DNA of 64,000 bases from Woeseiaceae bacterium. Lineage in GTDB: Bacteria > Pseudomonadota > Gammaproteobacteria > Steroidobacterales > Woeseiaceae. Below are positions 52,874 through 62,057 of this stretch, one piece after another; the first letter of the stretch is position 1; each line of letters opens with the position of its first letter. The stretch spans positions 62,001 through 126,000 of the forward strand of contig JAHEFF010000002.1 of NCBI GenBank assembly GCA_024640315.1, in the 5' to 3' direction. Under the pieces are notes generated by a model that saw only the letters and a program-made list of their open reading frames with translations, was not told the origin of the DNA and did no database searches. A program made the translations under genes and the position numbers.

Positions 52874-55087
52874 ATGGAGTTCACCGGCTTGGCCCAGCAC
52901 AAGAAAACCAAATCAAAACGCCGTAAACCTTACCAACATCCAATTCCGAAACGCGGCGAACTTCTTGATTATATGAAGGTTTCCGGAAAGCCGCTGAAAA
53001 TCGATGCGTTGATGCGGGAATACGACCTGAAAGGTCAGAAGATGCTCGCACAGCTGACCGAGGCGCTGCGAACAATGGTTGCCGCAGGTCAGATTATCCA
53101 GAACAGGCGCGGCGAATACTGCCTGATCGAACGAATCAACCTGGTTACGGGTACCGTCAGCGGTCATCAGGACGGCTTTGGCTTCGTCTCACGGGACGAT
53201 GCGGGCGACGACATTTATCTATCTGCTCGTGAAATGCGAGCACTCTTTCATGGCGACCGTGTCGCCATCAGAATTGTTGGTGAAGATCGACGCGGCAGGC
53301 CCGAGGGCAAGCTGGTTGAAGTGCTCGAGCGAAAGGTAGCAGAAGTTGCCGGTCAGTTTATTCGCGAGCGCGGCATCGGCCTTGTCATACCGGACAACCC
53401 GAAAATCGCTCACCGGATTCTCATTGCCAAAGGTAAAGCGAACGACGCGAAGCACGGCCAGATTGTAGTTGTGCGAATTCTCGACTTCCCGACTCACGTT
53501 GAGCAAGCGACCGGTGAAATCATTGAAGTCATCGGCACACCGGGTGAGAAGGGCATTGCGACCGATATCGCGATTCATGCACACGGCGTTCCCACAGATT
53601 GGCCCGCCGCGGTCCGCGACCAGGCGAAGGAGTTTGGCGAAACAGTTCCGGAGACTGCAAAAAAGGATCGTGCCGATCTTCGTGGCACCAATCTCGTTAC
53701 GATCGATGGAGCTGACGCCCGCGACTTCGATGATGCTGTCTTTGCCGAACCGGCGGGCAATGGATTTCGACTGTTGGTTGCAATCGCGGATGTCGGTCAC
53801 TACGTCCAGGTCAATTCACCAATCGACAAGCAAGCAATTCGTCGCGCGACATCCGTCTATTTCCCGGACAGGGTCGTGCCGATGTTGCCGGAGGTACTGT
53901 CCAACGGGCTTTGCTCACTGAATCCGAAAGTTGACCGGCTGTGCATGGTTTGTGAAATGCGGGTCGAACCCGACGGCAAGGTTTCGAGGTCTAAATTTTA
54001 TGAAGCAGTAATGCGCTCGGCGGCGCGCCTCACCTACACACAGGTGAGTGAGTTCCTGACCGGCCAGAACGACAACGATGTGCCGAAAGAGGTGCAGGGC
54101 GACATACGCAATCTTCATGAAGTCTATGCTCTGTTCGCGAAGAATCGTCGCAAGCGCGGCGCCGTTGAACTGGATATCCCGCAGACTCGAATCGAAATGG
54201 GCAAAGATGGCACTGTGAAAGCGATTCGTGCCGTCCCGCGCAACGATGCTCACAAACTAATTGAAGAGTGCATGATCGCAGCGAATGTGCAGGCGGCGAA
54301 GTTTATCAGGAAGCATCGAATCCCCGGTCTGTATCGTGTTCATGCCAAGCCTGATCCGGACCGGTTCGATGAGCTGCGACTTTTCCTTGTGAGCCTCGGA
54401 CTCAAGGTTCCGCACTCGGACCACGTGCAACCGCGGGATTTCGACAGGCTCATCAAGCAGGTCGCAGACCGACCGGATTCGGCCGCTATCTCGATGGCCA
54501 TGTTGCGCTCGATGATGCATGCCGAATACACGCCGAAGAACATCGGTCACTTTGGTTTGGCCCTCGACGCTTACGCGCATTTTACGTCACCAATTCGTCG
54601 CTATCCGGATTTGCTCGTGCATCGGGCGATTCGCCATCTCGTCCGGGGCGGGAAGCCCGGCAGCTACAACTACGACGCCACCCGCATGGACCAGCTCGGT
54701 GTAATTTGTTCCGCGCACGAACGTCGCGCTGAAGACGCAACAAGGGAAGTCGAAGCCTGGCTCAAGTGCCAGTACATGGAAGGCAAGGTCGGCCAGGAGT
54801 ACCAGGGAGTCATCACCGGTGTGACGAATTTCGGTGCGTTCGTGCAGATACCGGAACTGCAGATCGATGGTCTGGTACACGTTACCAGTCTTGGGAACGA
54901 CTACTATCAGTTCGACGCCGGCAGTCAGTCCCTGGTGGGCGAGCGGACGGCTACGCGATACACGCTGGGAGATAGCCTGAAGATCGTCGTGGCTCGTGTC
55001 GATCTCGATACGAAGCGCATCGACTTTCAACTGGTTGACGAGGGTCAGCCTGCGGTCCGGACTTCCAGGAAGAAAAGAAGAAGATGA
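52874..55087 (+). CDS. rnr: Ribonuclease R
   Basis: 3'-5' exoribonuclease that degrades structured RNA and takes part in rRNA and tmRNA quality control. 737 residues. A basic N-terminal stretch (KKTKSKRRKPYQHP) and helix-turn-helix are followed by cold-shock domains (GTVSGHQDGFGFVSRDD), the RNB domain with IDGADARDFDDAVFAE (catalytic aspartates), HFTSPIRRYPDLLVHRAI, and an S1 domain (YQGVITGVTNFGAFVQI) ending in a basic tail. It is somewhat shorter than E. coli RNase R (813). The stop overlaps the rlmB start (ATGA). Confidence 0.97.
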   Translation: MEFTGLAQHKKTKSKRRKPYQHPIPKRGELLDYMKVSGKPLKIDALMREYDLKGQKMLAQLTEALRTMVAAGQIIQNRRGEYCLIERINLVTGTVSGHQDGFGFVSRDDAGDDIYLSAREMRALFHGDRVAIRIVGEDRRGRPEGKLVEVLERKVAEVAGQFIRERGIGLVIPDNPKIAHRILIAKGKANDAKHGQIVVVRILDFPTHVEQATGEIIEVIGTPGEKGIATDIAIHAHGVPTDWPAAVRDQAKEFGETVPETAKKDRADLRGTNLVTIDGADARDFDDAVFAEPAGNGFRLLVAIADVGHYVQVNSPIDKQAIRRATSVYFPDRVVPMLPEVLSNGLCSLNPKVDRLCMVCEMRVEPDGKVSRSKFYEAVMRSAARLTYTQVSEFLTGQNDNDVPKEVQGDIRNLHEVYALFAKNRRKRGAVELDIPQTRIEMGKDGTVKAIRAVPRNDAHKLIEECMIAANVQAAKFIRKHRIPGLYRVHAKPDPDRFDELRLFLVSLGLKVPHSDHVQPRDFDRLIKQVADRPDSAAISMAMLRSMMHAEYTPKNIGHFGLALDAYAHFTSPIRRYPDLLVHRAIRHLVRGGKPGSYNYDATRMDQLGVICSAHERRAEDATREVEAWLKCQYMEGKVGQEYQGVITGVTNFGAFVQIPELQIDGLVHVTSLGNDYYQFDAGSQSLVGERTATRYTLGDSLKIVVARVDLDTKRIDFQLVDEGQPAVRTSRKKRRR

Positions 55088-55833
55088 GCAAAGCCCGGTA
55101 CGTGACAGGGCTGCGCGCCGTTGAGCAGTTATTGACGCAGCGTTCTGCCGAAATTCTGAAGATATATGCGGAGTACCAGACTGCGAACCCGCGGCTCGAG
55201 GCCGTGATTGCCTTGGCAAATGATCGGGGCATCGAAATTCAGTCCGCCAATCGGGCGCGACTTCAGCAGATCAGCGGCGAAACGCGGCACCAGGGCGTCG
55301 TTGCCGAAATCCGGCGCAGCCAGACGATGGATGAAGCCGCTTTGCGCAATCTCGTCGAGAAGGCGCTGACAGGCGATAAGACGCTGCTGTTGCTGGTCCT
55401 TGATGGTGTTCAGGATCCGCATAATCTGGGCGCCTGTCTGCGTACCGCTGATGCGGCAGGCGCAGATGCAGTGATCGTACCGCGGCATGGCGCAGCAGGT
55501 TTGGGGCCAACGGTCAGCAAAGTGGCCGCCGGGGCAGCCGAAAGCGTGCCGTTTGCGGCGGTAGCCAATATCGGGAGGGTCCTGACCTGGCTGCAGGAGT
55601 ATGGCGTCAGCGTCATCGGGACAAGTGACGCGGCCGGGAAATCTTTGTATGAGTGCGATCTGACGCCGTCCCTGGCTTTTCTCATGGGCCGCGAGGAGAC
55701 GGGTCTGCGGAAGCAGATTGAAGAGCGCTGTGATCATCTGGTCAGCCTGCCGATGCAGGGGGCGGTTTCCAGCCTGAATGTGTCCGTGGCCACAGGGATC
55801 TGTCTTTACGAGGCGGTGCGGCAGCGCCGCTAA
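55084..55833 (+). CDS. rlmB: 23S rRNA (guanosine-2251-2'-O)-methyltransferase
   Basis: Methylates Gm2251 in the peptidyl-transferase P loop of 23S rRNA. 249 residues: SpoU substrate-binding domain, then the knotted domain with LLVLDGVQDPHNLGACLRTADAAG (motif 1), LMGREETGL (motif 2) and LPMQGAVSSLNVSVATGICLYE (motif 3). The rnr-rlmB pair is standard in gammaproteobacteria and the four-base overlap shows they are one operon. Confidence 0.97.
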   Translation: MSKARYVTGLRAVEQLLTQRSAEILKIYAEYQTANPRLEAVIALANDRGIEIQSANRARLQQISGETRHQGVVAEIRRSQTMDEAALRNLVEKALTGDKTLLLLVLDGVQDPHNLGACLRTADAAGADAVIVPRHGAAGLGPTVSKVAAGAAESVPFAAVANIGRVLTWLQEYGVSVIGTSDAAGKSLYECDLTPSLAFLMGREETGLRKQIEERCDHLVSLPMQGAVSSLNVSVATGICLYEAVRQRR

Positions 55834-55852
55834 AGTGGTCTTTGCGAGGCAG

Positions 55853-55901
55853 GCAGCGACGAAGCAATCTATTGATTTTCCAGAGATTGCTTCGTCGCTG
55901 C
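55853..55901. repeat. Long perfect inverted repeat, dispersed-repeat type
   Basis: Arms 55853-55870 and 55884-55901 (GCAGCGACGAAGCAATCT and its complement) are 18 bp and perfect, with a 13-base loop; the similarity continues imperfectly outward for about 10 bases. The GCGACGAAGCAATCT core is like palindromic repeats scattered through many bacterial genomes (REP/MITE-like). No T run follows either way. It separates rlmB from rpsF and could stabilise or end the upstream message. Confidence 0.75.
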
Positions 55902-55990
55902 GCTCCCTCCAATCAAAGTGAAAAGCCTTGATTCCATGCCCGCCCTCCGTTAGGATGCGCCTCCCCGCTATTGTGGCGGGATAGCACCTT

Positions 55991-56013
55991 GCTTCACCGG
56001 AAATCCGGGAAGC
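55991..56013 (+). promoter_or_regulatory. Leader hairpin before rpsF, possible S6:S18 autoregulatory element
   Basis: GCTTC-A-CCGG-AAAT-CCGG-GAAGC forms a strong stem with one bulged A, about 70 bases upstream of rpsF, followed by CTGTAATCCGCAACGCC. Many bacteria carry an rpsF leader that binds the S6:S18 complex through an exposed CCG between stems, and an ATCCGCAA stretch is available here. The match is suggestive only; the full structure was not computed. Confidence 0.4.
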
Positions 56014-56082
56014 TGTAATCCGCAACGCCAGCCTGCAGGCAACTCAGGATGTCCCGTGCGGCTTCATCCACAAGGGAAGACA

Positions 56083-56709
56083 ATGAGACACTACGAAATC
56101 GTGTTTCTGGTCCATCCGGATCAGAGCGAACAAGTGCCTGCCATGGTAGAACGCTACCAGAGCATGGTTACGGAGTCAGAAGGTGCGGTTCATCGCACTG
56201 AAGACTGGGGTCGGCGTCAGCTGGCTCATCCCATCAACAAGATTCATAAAGCGCATTACGTTCTGTTGAATGTCGAGTGCAATAGTGACGTGCTCAATGA
56301 GATCACTGCCGCGTTCAAATTCAACGACGCCGTGCTCCGGCACATGGTGATCAGTCGTAAAGAAGCGATTACCGAGCCGTCTCACATGGCGGTTGCCGTC
56401 GAGGAAGAGAAGCAGCGGGAGAAGGAATCGCAGCGTCGACGTGATGCGAAAGCTGCGGCAGAAACTGCCATGCTTGCCGATGAGGCACCTGCCGAAGATG
56501 CGAAAGATGCTGCGCCTGCAGAAGATGCTGAGGCTGCGCCGGAAGCGGCAGCTGAAGCAGCGCCTGCCGCCGAAACTGATGACGCGCCTGCCGCCGAGGC
56601 CGAAGTGGCACCGGCAGAGGAAGCCGCTGATCAGCCTGAAGTAGCGAAGGCCGAAGAAGAATCAACCGCAGAGGAGGCCGAAGAGGCCTCTGAAGCGAAG
56701 AGCGCCTGA
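56083..56709 (+). CDS. rpsF: 30S ribosomal protein S6 with long Ala/Glu tail
   Basis: Binds S18 on the 30S platform. ATG 56083 ([17 protein letters not shown]) has AAGGGAAG just upstream; the frame opens at 56056. Residues 1-95 are a complete S6 domain ([46 protein letters not shown]). Residues 105-208 are a low-complexity tail rich in Ala, Glu and Asp ([28 protein letters not shown]). E. coli S6 is about 131-135 residues, so this one is much longer. The tail is unlikely to be structured and could be a site of modification or contact. Confidence 0.96.
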   Translation: MRHYEIVFLVHPDQSEQVPAMVERYQSMVTESEGAVHRTEDWGRRQLAHPINKIHKAHYVLLNVECNSDVLNEITAAFKFNDAVLRHMVISRKEAITEPSHMAVAVEEEKQREKESQRRRDAKAAAETAMLADEAPAEDAKDAAPAEDAEAAPEAAAEAAPAAETDDAPAAEAEVAPAEEAADQPEVAKAEEESTAEEAEEASEAKSA

Positions 56710-56723
56710 CGGAGAAGTAAACA

Positions 56724-56948
56724 ATGAGTCGTTATTCACGCAGAAGAAAGTACTGCCGCTTCACCGCCGAGGGAATCACTGAGATCGATTACAAGGATCT
56801 CAATTTGCTCAAGGCATATGTGACGGAAACGGGCAAGATCGTCCCGAGTCGAATTACCGGTACGAAAGCACACTATCAACGCGAATTGTCGACGGCAGTT
56901 AAGCGGGCGCGCTACCTGGCGCTCCTGCCATACACCGACCGGCATTGA
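56724..56948 (+). CDS. rpsR: 30S ribosomal protein S18
   Basis: 74 residues: [14 protein letters not shown] near the start, [38 protein letters not shown] and the basic end [18 protein letters not shown], all diagnostic. Fourteen bases after rpsF with a GGAG site. S18 pairs with S6 on the 30S platform. Confidence 0.98.
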   Translation: MSRYSRRRKYCRFTAEGITEIDYKDLNLLKAYVTETGKIVPSRITGTKAHYQRELSTAVKRARYLALLPYTDRH

Positions 56949-56973
56949 TGCGGATCGATTCAGGGCAAGGGGC

Positions 56974-57870
56974 GTGCAGCCGATAGCCTCATGGCTGGTT
57001 GCCCGGCCGCAGAATGGCGTTCTGGGGTTGGCGCTGACATTGCTCTTTCCCCTGTCACCGGTCATCAGCGGCCTTGTCATGGCGCATCTCGTTTTTGCGA
57101 ACGGTTTGCGCCTCCCGGCGGTTCAGGGCGTGCTGGCTGCGGTGATCCTGGCACTGGTCGCATTCATTTTGAGTGCGTCTGTTGGTCAGATCGTCGCGAG
57201 TGCGGTGACCTGGTGGGTGCCGGTCTTCTTGCTGGCGGCACTGGCAAGACATTGGCGATCGATGACTTTGGCACTGCAGGTGTCCGTCATCATCGCCATG
57301 GTGGCGACGATAGGCTTTTATGTCGTTCTCGGCGATCCGACGGATTACTGGAACGAAACGGTGGCAACATCGATTGAGATGGCCAGGCAGGCCGGACTGG
57401 TTGATCAGGCTGACATGCTGGCCGAATCACAATCGCTGATTGTGCCGCAAATGACCATGCTGTTCGTTTTTTCGACGTGGTCGTTTTATGTGATGGTGGT
57501 TTTGCTCGGGTACGCGCTTTTTCAGGCATTGCCCGGGAAGAAATCGGTCTATGGCCGGTTTTGTGACCTGAATTTTGGTCAGGTGCTGGCGGGCATCATG
57601 GCGGTCATTTCGGTGGCTGCGTTGGTGTCAGGCTCGGTGTCACTGCAAAATCTGGGGTTCGTGGCATTTGCGGTCTTCTGGTTACAGGGGCTCGCGATAT
57701 TGCACTGGTTGCATGCAGACCGCGGATTGCCGTTTTTTGTGCTGATAATGATGTATGCGTTGCTGCCATTTTTGAATGTACTGCTGGTGCTAACGTTTGC
57801 GGTACTGGGTTATTTGGATGCGTGGTTTAATTTCCGCGCACGTGGACAAATTAAAGACGACAGGGTTTGA
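56974..57870 (+). CDS. DUF2232 family polytopic membrane protein
   Basis: 298 residues with about eight membrane segments (LGLALTLLFPLSPVISGLVMAHL, LAAVILALVAFILSAS and so on), ending in a basic tail. GTG 56974 is the start; AGGG lies eight bases upstream. A gene of this type between rpsR and rplI is common in gammaproteobacteria (Pseudomonas-like order) and related to Bacillus YybS. Function unknown. It is followed after three bases by rplI, so it belongs to the ribosomal operon. Confidence 0.85.
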   Translation: MQPIASWLVARPQNGVLGLALTLLFPLSPVISGLVMAHLVFANGLRLPAVQGVLAAVILALVAFILSASVGQIVASAVTWWVPVFLLAALARHWRSMTLALQVSVIIAMVATIGFYVVLGDPTDYWNETVATSIEMARQAGLVDQADMLAESQSLIVPQMTMLFVFSTWSFYVMVVLLGYALFQALPGKKSVYGRFCDLNFGQVLAGIMAVISVAALVSGSVSLQNLGFVAFAVFWLQGLAILHWLHADRGLPFFVLIMMYALLPFLNVLLVLTFAVLGYLDAWFNFRARGQIKDDRV

Positions 57871-57873
57871 AAA

Positions 57874-58323
57874 ATGAACGTCATATTGTTGGATAAAGTT
57901 GAGAACCTCGGTGAAATCGGTGAGCTGGTTAGTGTAAAGCCGGGCTACGGACGCAATTACCTGTTGCCGCAGGGCAAGGCGGCACTGGCGACCAAGCAAA
58001 ATCTTGCAGAGTTCGAGGCACGGCGCGCCGATCTGATGAAGGCCGCAGCAGAAGAAGTGGCCGCGGCGAATGCGCGCGCCGAGCTGGTCAAAGGTATGGA
58101 GCTCATTATTCCTGCCAATGCGGGTGAGGAAGGAAAGCTCTTCGGTTCCGTCGGCCCCATCGATATTTGCGAGGCCTTTTCCAAGGTCGGCGTCGAGGTT
58201 GCCCGAGCTGAAATTCGTATGCCGGAAGGGCCGATCCACGAGCTCGGCGACTTCACGATTGGTCTGCATCTGCACACCGATGTAAATGTCGATATCAACC
58301 TGAAAGTTGTAGCCGAAGAATAA
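57874..58323 (+). CDS. rplI: 50S ribosomal protein L9
   Basis: 149 residues: NVILLDKVENLGEIGELVSVKPGYGRNYLLPQGKA is the L9 N-terminal domain, then the long connecting helix (ATKQNLAEFEARRADLMKAA) and the C-terminal domain (GKLFGSVGPIDICEAF, VARAEIRMPEGPI). Three bases after the DUF2232 gene. Confidence 0.98.
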   Translation: MNVILLDKVENLGEIGELVSVKPGYGRNYLLPQGKAALATKQNLAEFEARRADLMKAAAEEVAAANARAELVKGMELIIPANAGEEGKLFGSVGPIDICEAFSKVGVEVARAEIRMPEGPIHELGDFTIGLHLHTDVNVDINLKVVAEE

Positions 58324-58375
58324 GTCATCTGTGGTACGGTATACGGCCGTGCCGATTCGGTGCGAAAAGATAAAC

Positions 58376-58401
58376 GATGCGCTGTCTTCCAACAGCGCAT
58401 C
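58376..58401 (+). terminator. Hairpin between rplI and dnaB
   Basis: GATGCGCTGT (58376-58385) and ACAGCGCATC (58392-58401) form a perfect 10-bp stem with a 6-base loop. It is followed by CATTTAAAT, not a clean T run, so it is a weak terminator or attenuator that could lower dnaB expression relative to the ribosomal genes. It also argues against the earlier dnaB start at 58377. Confidence 0.5.
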
Positions 58402-58430
58402 CATTTAAATGTCCGGAGAGACAGGTCCCT

Positions 58431-59828
58431 ATGGTTCGAGCACTGGATGATGGAGCGCCGATTGACGCAGCCGAACGACGGCTGAAGGTGCCACCAAACT
58501 CCGTCGAAGCCGAGCAATCGCTGCTTGGTGGTCTCATGCAAGACAACAGTGCCTGGGACAAAGTCGCCGACATCATTGTCCCCGAAGACTTTTATCGAAA
58601 AGATCACCGCCTGATATTCAGTGCGATCTGGAATCTGGCCGAAGATGGTCATCCCTGCGATGTAGTCACCGTATCCGAGTTTCTTGGAAACCGGAACGAA
58701 CTGGCCGATGCCGGTGGTCTGGAATACCTCGCGACGCTGGCAAATGAAACACCGGGCGCGGCAAACGCCAGGTCCTATGCAAAAATTCTACGCGAACGTT
58801 CGACCCTTCGTTCACTGATTCATGCAGGTAATGAGATAAGCGGCAGTGCCTTCACGACCGAAGGTCGAAGCGCGACCGAGCTGGTCGATGAGGCCGAGCG
58901 CCTGGTCTTCGAAATTGCTGAACAAGGTTCGCGTGGCCAGGTCGGTTTTCAGTCACTCAAGAAGATTTTGCCGGCAGCTGTTGACCGCATCGACTTGTTG
59001 CATCAGTCAGGGGGCGACATAACGGGTATCCCCAGCGGCTTCACTGAATTCGACAAGTTGACTGCAGGGTTGCAGCCGGGTGACCTGGTGATTATTGCAG
59101 GGCGTCCGTCCATGGGCAAAACCACTTTGGCGGTGAATATTGCTGAAAATGCGTCGATTGGGGCGCGTGTGCCAACCGCGATTTTCTCTATGGAAATGCC
59201 ATCAGAGCAACTTGCGTTTCGCATGATTTCCTCGCTTGGGCGGGTTGATCAATCCCATCTGCGGACCGGCAAGTTTCCGGATGAAGACTGGTCACGGATC
59301 AATACGGCAGTTCAGCTGATGTCGGACGCGCCGATTTACATCGATGACTCGCCAGGATTGTCGCCAACCGAAATTCGTGCACGCGCGAGGCGTCTGAAGC
59401 GGGAGACGGACCTGGGACTCATTGTGATCGACTACTTGCAGCTAATGCAGGTACATGGAAACACCGAAAACAGGGCAACCGAAATATCCGAGATTTCGCG
59501 ATCCCTCAAATCGTTGGCCAAGGAACTCCGCGTGCCGATCATCGCCCTGTCACAGCTGAATCGAAGTGTAGAGCAGCGTCAGGACAAACGACCGGTCATG
59601 TCCGATCTTCGTGAGTCCGGCGCGATTGAGCAGGATGCGGACCTGATAGTCTTTATCTATCGCGAGGAAGTTTACAAACCTGACACACCACGCAAAGGTA
59701 TCGCTGACATCAGCATTGCCAAGCAGCGTAACGGCCCAATTGGAGACTTCCCGTTGACGTTCGTCGGCCGTTTTACCAAGTTCGAAAACTGGGTGCCTGA
59801 ATCGTACGCGGAGGAAGCGTTTCAGTGA
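58431..59828 (+). CDS. dnaB: Replicative DNA helicase DnaB
   Basis: Hexameric helicase at the replication fork. About 465 residues from ATG 58431 (MVRALDDGAP): N-terminal domain VPPNSVEAEQSLLGGLMQDN, Walker A IAGRPSMGKTTLAVNIAENA, FSMEMPSEQLAFRM, Walker B LGLIVIDYLQLMQV, LSQLNRSVEQRQDKRPVMSDLRESGAIEQDAD. No intein or insertion. The longer frame from 58377 begins inside a hairpin and was rejected. The stop overlaps alr (GTGA). Confidence 0.98.
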   Translation: MVRALDDGAPIDAAERRLKVPPNSVEAEQSLLGGLMQDNSAWDKVADIIVPEDFYRKDHRLIFSAIWNLAEDGHPCDVVTVSEFLGNRNELADAGGLEYLATLANETPGAANARSYAKILRERSTLRSLIHAGNEISGSAFTTEGRSATELVDEAERLVFEIAEQGSRGQVGFQSLKKILPAAVDRIDLLHQSGGDITGIPSGFTEFDKLTAGLQPGDLVIIAGRPSMGKTTLAVNIAENASIGARVPTAIFSMEMPSEQLAFRMISSLGRVDQSHLRTGKFPDEDWSRINTAVQLMSDAPIYIDDSPGLSPTEIRARARRLKRETDLGLIVIDYLQLMQVHGNTENRATEISEISRSLKSLAKELRVPIIALSQLNRSVEQRQDKRPVMSDLRESGAIEQDADLIVFIYREEVYKPDTPRKGIADISIAKQRNGPIGDFPLTFVGRFTKFENWVPESYAEEAFQ

Positions 59829-60922
59829 CCTTTAGTGCCCGCGCCAGAATCAGGCGAAGCGCTATCCGGCACAATCTCCAGTTAATCAAATCGAAAGCCC
59901 CGGGCGCCCGGGTGATGGCAGTCATCAAGGGGAATGCCTATGGTCACGGCGTGGTCTCCGTTGCCCAGGCGCTGGAGGAGGCCGACTGTCTGGCGGTTGT
60001 ACGCCTGGCGGAGGCCAGGGTGTTGAGACGTGCGGGCATAGTCAGGCCTATCGCATTGCTCGGCGGAATCTTATCAGCGGATGATCTCAATGAAGTTTTG
60101 TCGCTTGATCTCCAGATCGGCGTACACGATGCACAGCAGATTCGCTGGCTCGAGGGACATGCCGGAGCGCCGCCCGTTGCCTGGTTGAAGATAGATACAG
60201 GCATGAACCGACTAGGGATTCGTCCGGGCGATGCGGCTGATGCAATCGCCAGACTGCAAACCTGCACCAGGGAACTTGGTTTGATGACGCATTTTTCCTG
60301 CGCCGATGACCTGGAAAATCCGACCACGCGACAGCAATTGTCCAGATTTATGGCGCTCGCAGAGCATTTCGACGGCGCGGTGAGTGTGGCGAATTCTGCC
60401 AGCTTGCTTGGTTCTGAGGAGACGCTTGATGAGCTGGCGGAAATACGTAGGCAAGGTCGGTTGTGGATTCGACCGGGCCTCGCGCTTTACGGGATATCAC
60501 CTTTTAGCGGGACTGTCGGTGCCGATTATGGACTCCGACCGGTCATGCAATTCGAGGCGACGTTGATATCGGTCAAGGAACTTCCTGCCGGAGATCGCGT
60601 TGGTTACGGTGGCACCTGGAAGGCGGAACGCGACACAATGCTGGGTATCGTCGCGGTCGGTTACGCTGATGGGTATTCGCGGTACATTCCGACCGGCACG
60701 CCTGTTTTGATCAACGGACGCAGAGTGCCGGTCGTCGGTCGCGTGTCGATGGATCTTACCGCGGTCGACCTGGGCCTGGACTCAGCCGATAAAGTCGGTG
60801 ACGGAGTGATTCTGTGGGGCGACGAACTTCCAGTCGAAGAGATCGCAGAATTTGCCGCCACGATCCCATACCAGCTGGTGACGGGTATAACGCACCGGGA
60901 AGCACCAATTTACGAAGAATAA
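59825..60922 (+). CDS. alr: Alanine racemase
   Basis: PLP enzyme that makes D-alanine for peptidoglycan. 365 residues: the PLP lysine lies in VMAVIKGNAYGHG (near residue 40), the general-base tyrosine in VGYGGTWKAE, with ADGYSRYIP and MDLTAVDL further on. GTG 59825 overlaps the dnaB stop. dnaB-alr is a common pair. The 195 bases after the stop, before the convergent FHA gene, hold no gene or clear terminator. Confidence 0.97.
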   Translation: MTFSARARIRRSAIRHNLQLIKSKAPGARVMAVIKGNAYGHGVVSVAQALEEADCLAVVRLAEARVLRRAGIVRPIALLGGILSADDLNEVLSLDLQIGVHDAQQIRWLEGHAGAPPVAWLKIDTGMNRLGIRPGDAADAIARLQTCTRELGLMTHFSCADDLENPTTRQQLSRFMALAEHFDGAVSVANSASLLGSEETLDELAEIRRQGRLWIRPGLALYGISPFSGTVGADYGLRPVMQFEATLISVKELPAGDRVGYGGTWKAERDTMLGIVAVGYADGYSRYIPTGTPVLINGRRVPVVGRVSMDLTAVDLGLDSADKVGDGVILWGDELPVEEIAEFAATIPYQLVTGITHREAPIYEE

Positions 60923-61117
60923 GGTCTGCGCCGCCTGGAATGGAAGTGCTGAGAATTTGTCTGGCGTGGAGGAGACGAGGCGAAATCCGCCAAACGTCGC
61001 TCTCGCCATCCCTGGGCCCGCGACATTGGGGCTCCTGCCCGTCAATTGGACTGTACGAATCAGTACCTGAGCGTTTCAGGCGAAAATCAACGAAGTATCG
61101 TTTCGCCAGGGGAGGTC

Positions 61118-61993
61118 TCAGCTGATGAAGAAGCCCATTTTGACACCGGCGAGCTGCACCACATCATTGTCATTCAACTTGCGAGCCTGGGCGCCGATCG
61201 GCTGGCCATTGACCAGCGGATAGTCGCCTTCCTCGCCACTTTCGACATGAACTATGAAGTAGCCTTCGGCGCGACGCGTAATCGCAGCGACTTGCACACC
61301 CGGTCGACCGAGCGTTGTCAGCGCCTTGGTCAGCTCGAGCTCGCGTCCGGCAAAGGAGCCGCTCAGGACCTGCAACTTCGCAAGGGGAAGGGCACTCGGT
61401 GCTGTGCTTGGATCGATGCCTGTAGATGTTGCTGTATGTGCAGCCGGCTCGGGTTTTTCCTGAATCACAGGGCGGCGCACAGATTCGGGCTCGACAGAAT
61501 CAACTCTGCGGGAAGGCCTGTCGTCCTCAGGCATATCGACCTTCAGGTCGTCGCGCTCGCCGGAGATGGGTGCTGATTCTTCCGCAGCAGCCACACTGGC
61601 TGCCTTCTCTGCGGCTTTTTCGGCTGCTGCCAGTTGGTCGGCATTTTGCTGACCCGCCGGGATAACCATGGTTTTTTCGAACTCGTCCTGCTCGGTTTCG
61701 TTCGTCTGCTGATCAGAGAAACGCAGCTGATGATGACCGATGGTGATCACATCGCCATGTTGCAGGGCATGCTTCTTGATGAGTTTGCCGTTGACGTAGG
61801 TACCGTTGGTACTGTTCAGGTCCTCGAGAAACGAATCATTGAGAATATTGATGATGAGGGAGTGGTGGCCACTGACTGCAGGGTTATCTATGCGCACATC
61901 ATTGTCCGGGAGGCGCCCAACCGTATAGCGCTCCTTTGACATGTTGTACTCAGCCAGAACCTGACCGTCCAGACTCAGGATTAATCGTGCCAT
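61118..61993 (-). CDS. Double FHA-domain protein
   Basis: 291 residues. The N-terminal FHA domain is complete (YTVGRLPDNDVRIDNPAVSGHHSLI and LNSTNGTYVNG contain the Gly-Arg, Ser-His and Asn contact residues for phosphothreonine). An Ala/Glu-rich linker (about 115-200) leads to a second, degenerate FHA-like domain (LTTLGRPGVQVAAITRRAEG, LVNGQPI). Last in order after the kinase and the PP2C phosphatase on the same strand, 64 bases from the phosphatase. It probably reads threonine phosphorylation made by that kinase. Confidence 0.88.
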   Translation of the reverse strand: MARLILSLDGQVLAEYNMSKERYTVGRLPDNDVRIDNPAVSGHHSLIINILNDSFLEDLNSTNGTYVNGKLIKKHALQHGDVITIGHHQLRFSDQQTNETEQDEFEKTMVIPAGQQNADQLAAAEKAAEKAASVAAAEESAPISGERDDLKVDMPEDDRPSRRVDSVEPESVRRPVIQEKPEPAAHTATSTGIDPSTAPSALPLAKLQVLSGSFAGRELELTKALTTLGRPGVQVAAITRRAEGYFIVHVESGEEGDYPLVNGQPIGAQARKLNDNDVVQLAGVKMGFFIS

Positions 61994-62057
61994 ATCAGTT
62001 TTATCGCTCTCTTAGACTGTGTCCATTACAGAGTGTCTACCATGACGCTCTGCCTCC

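Noticed and set aside
55129..56025. Minus-strand frame of 298 codons over rlmB
   Set aside because: Antisense to rlmB and continues through a palindromic repeat; His/Arg/Cys-rich composition typical of a shadow frame.
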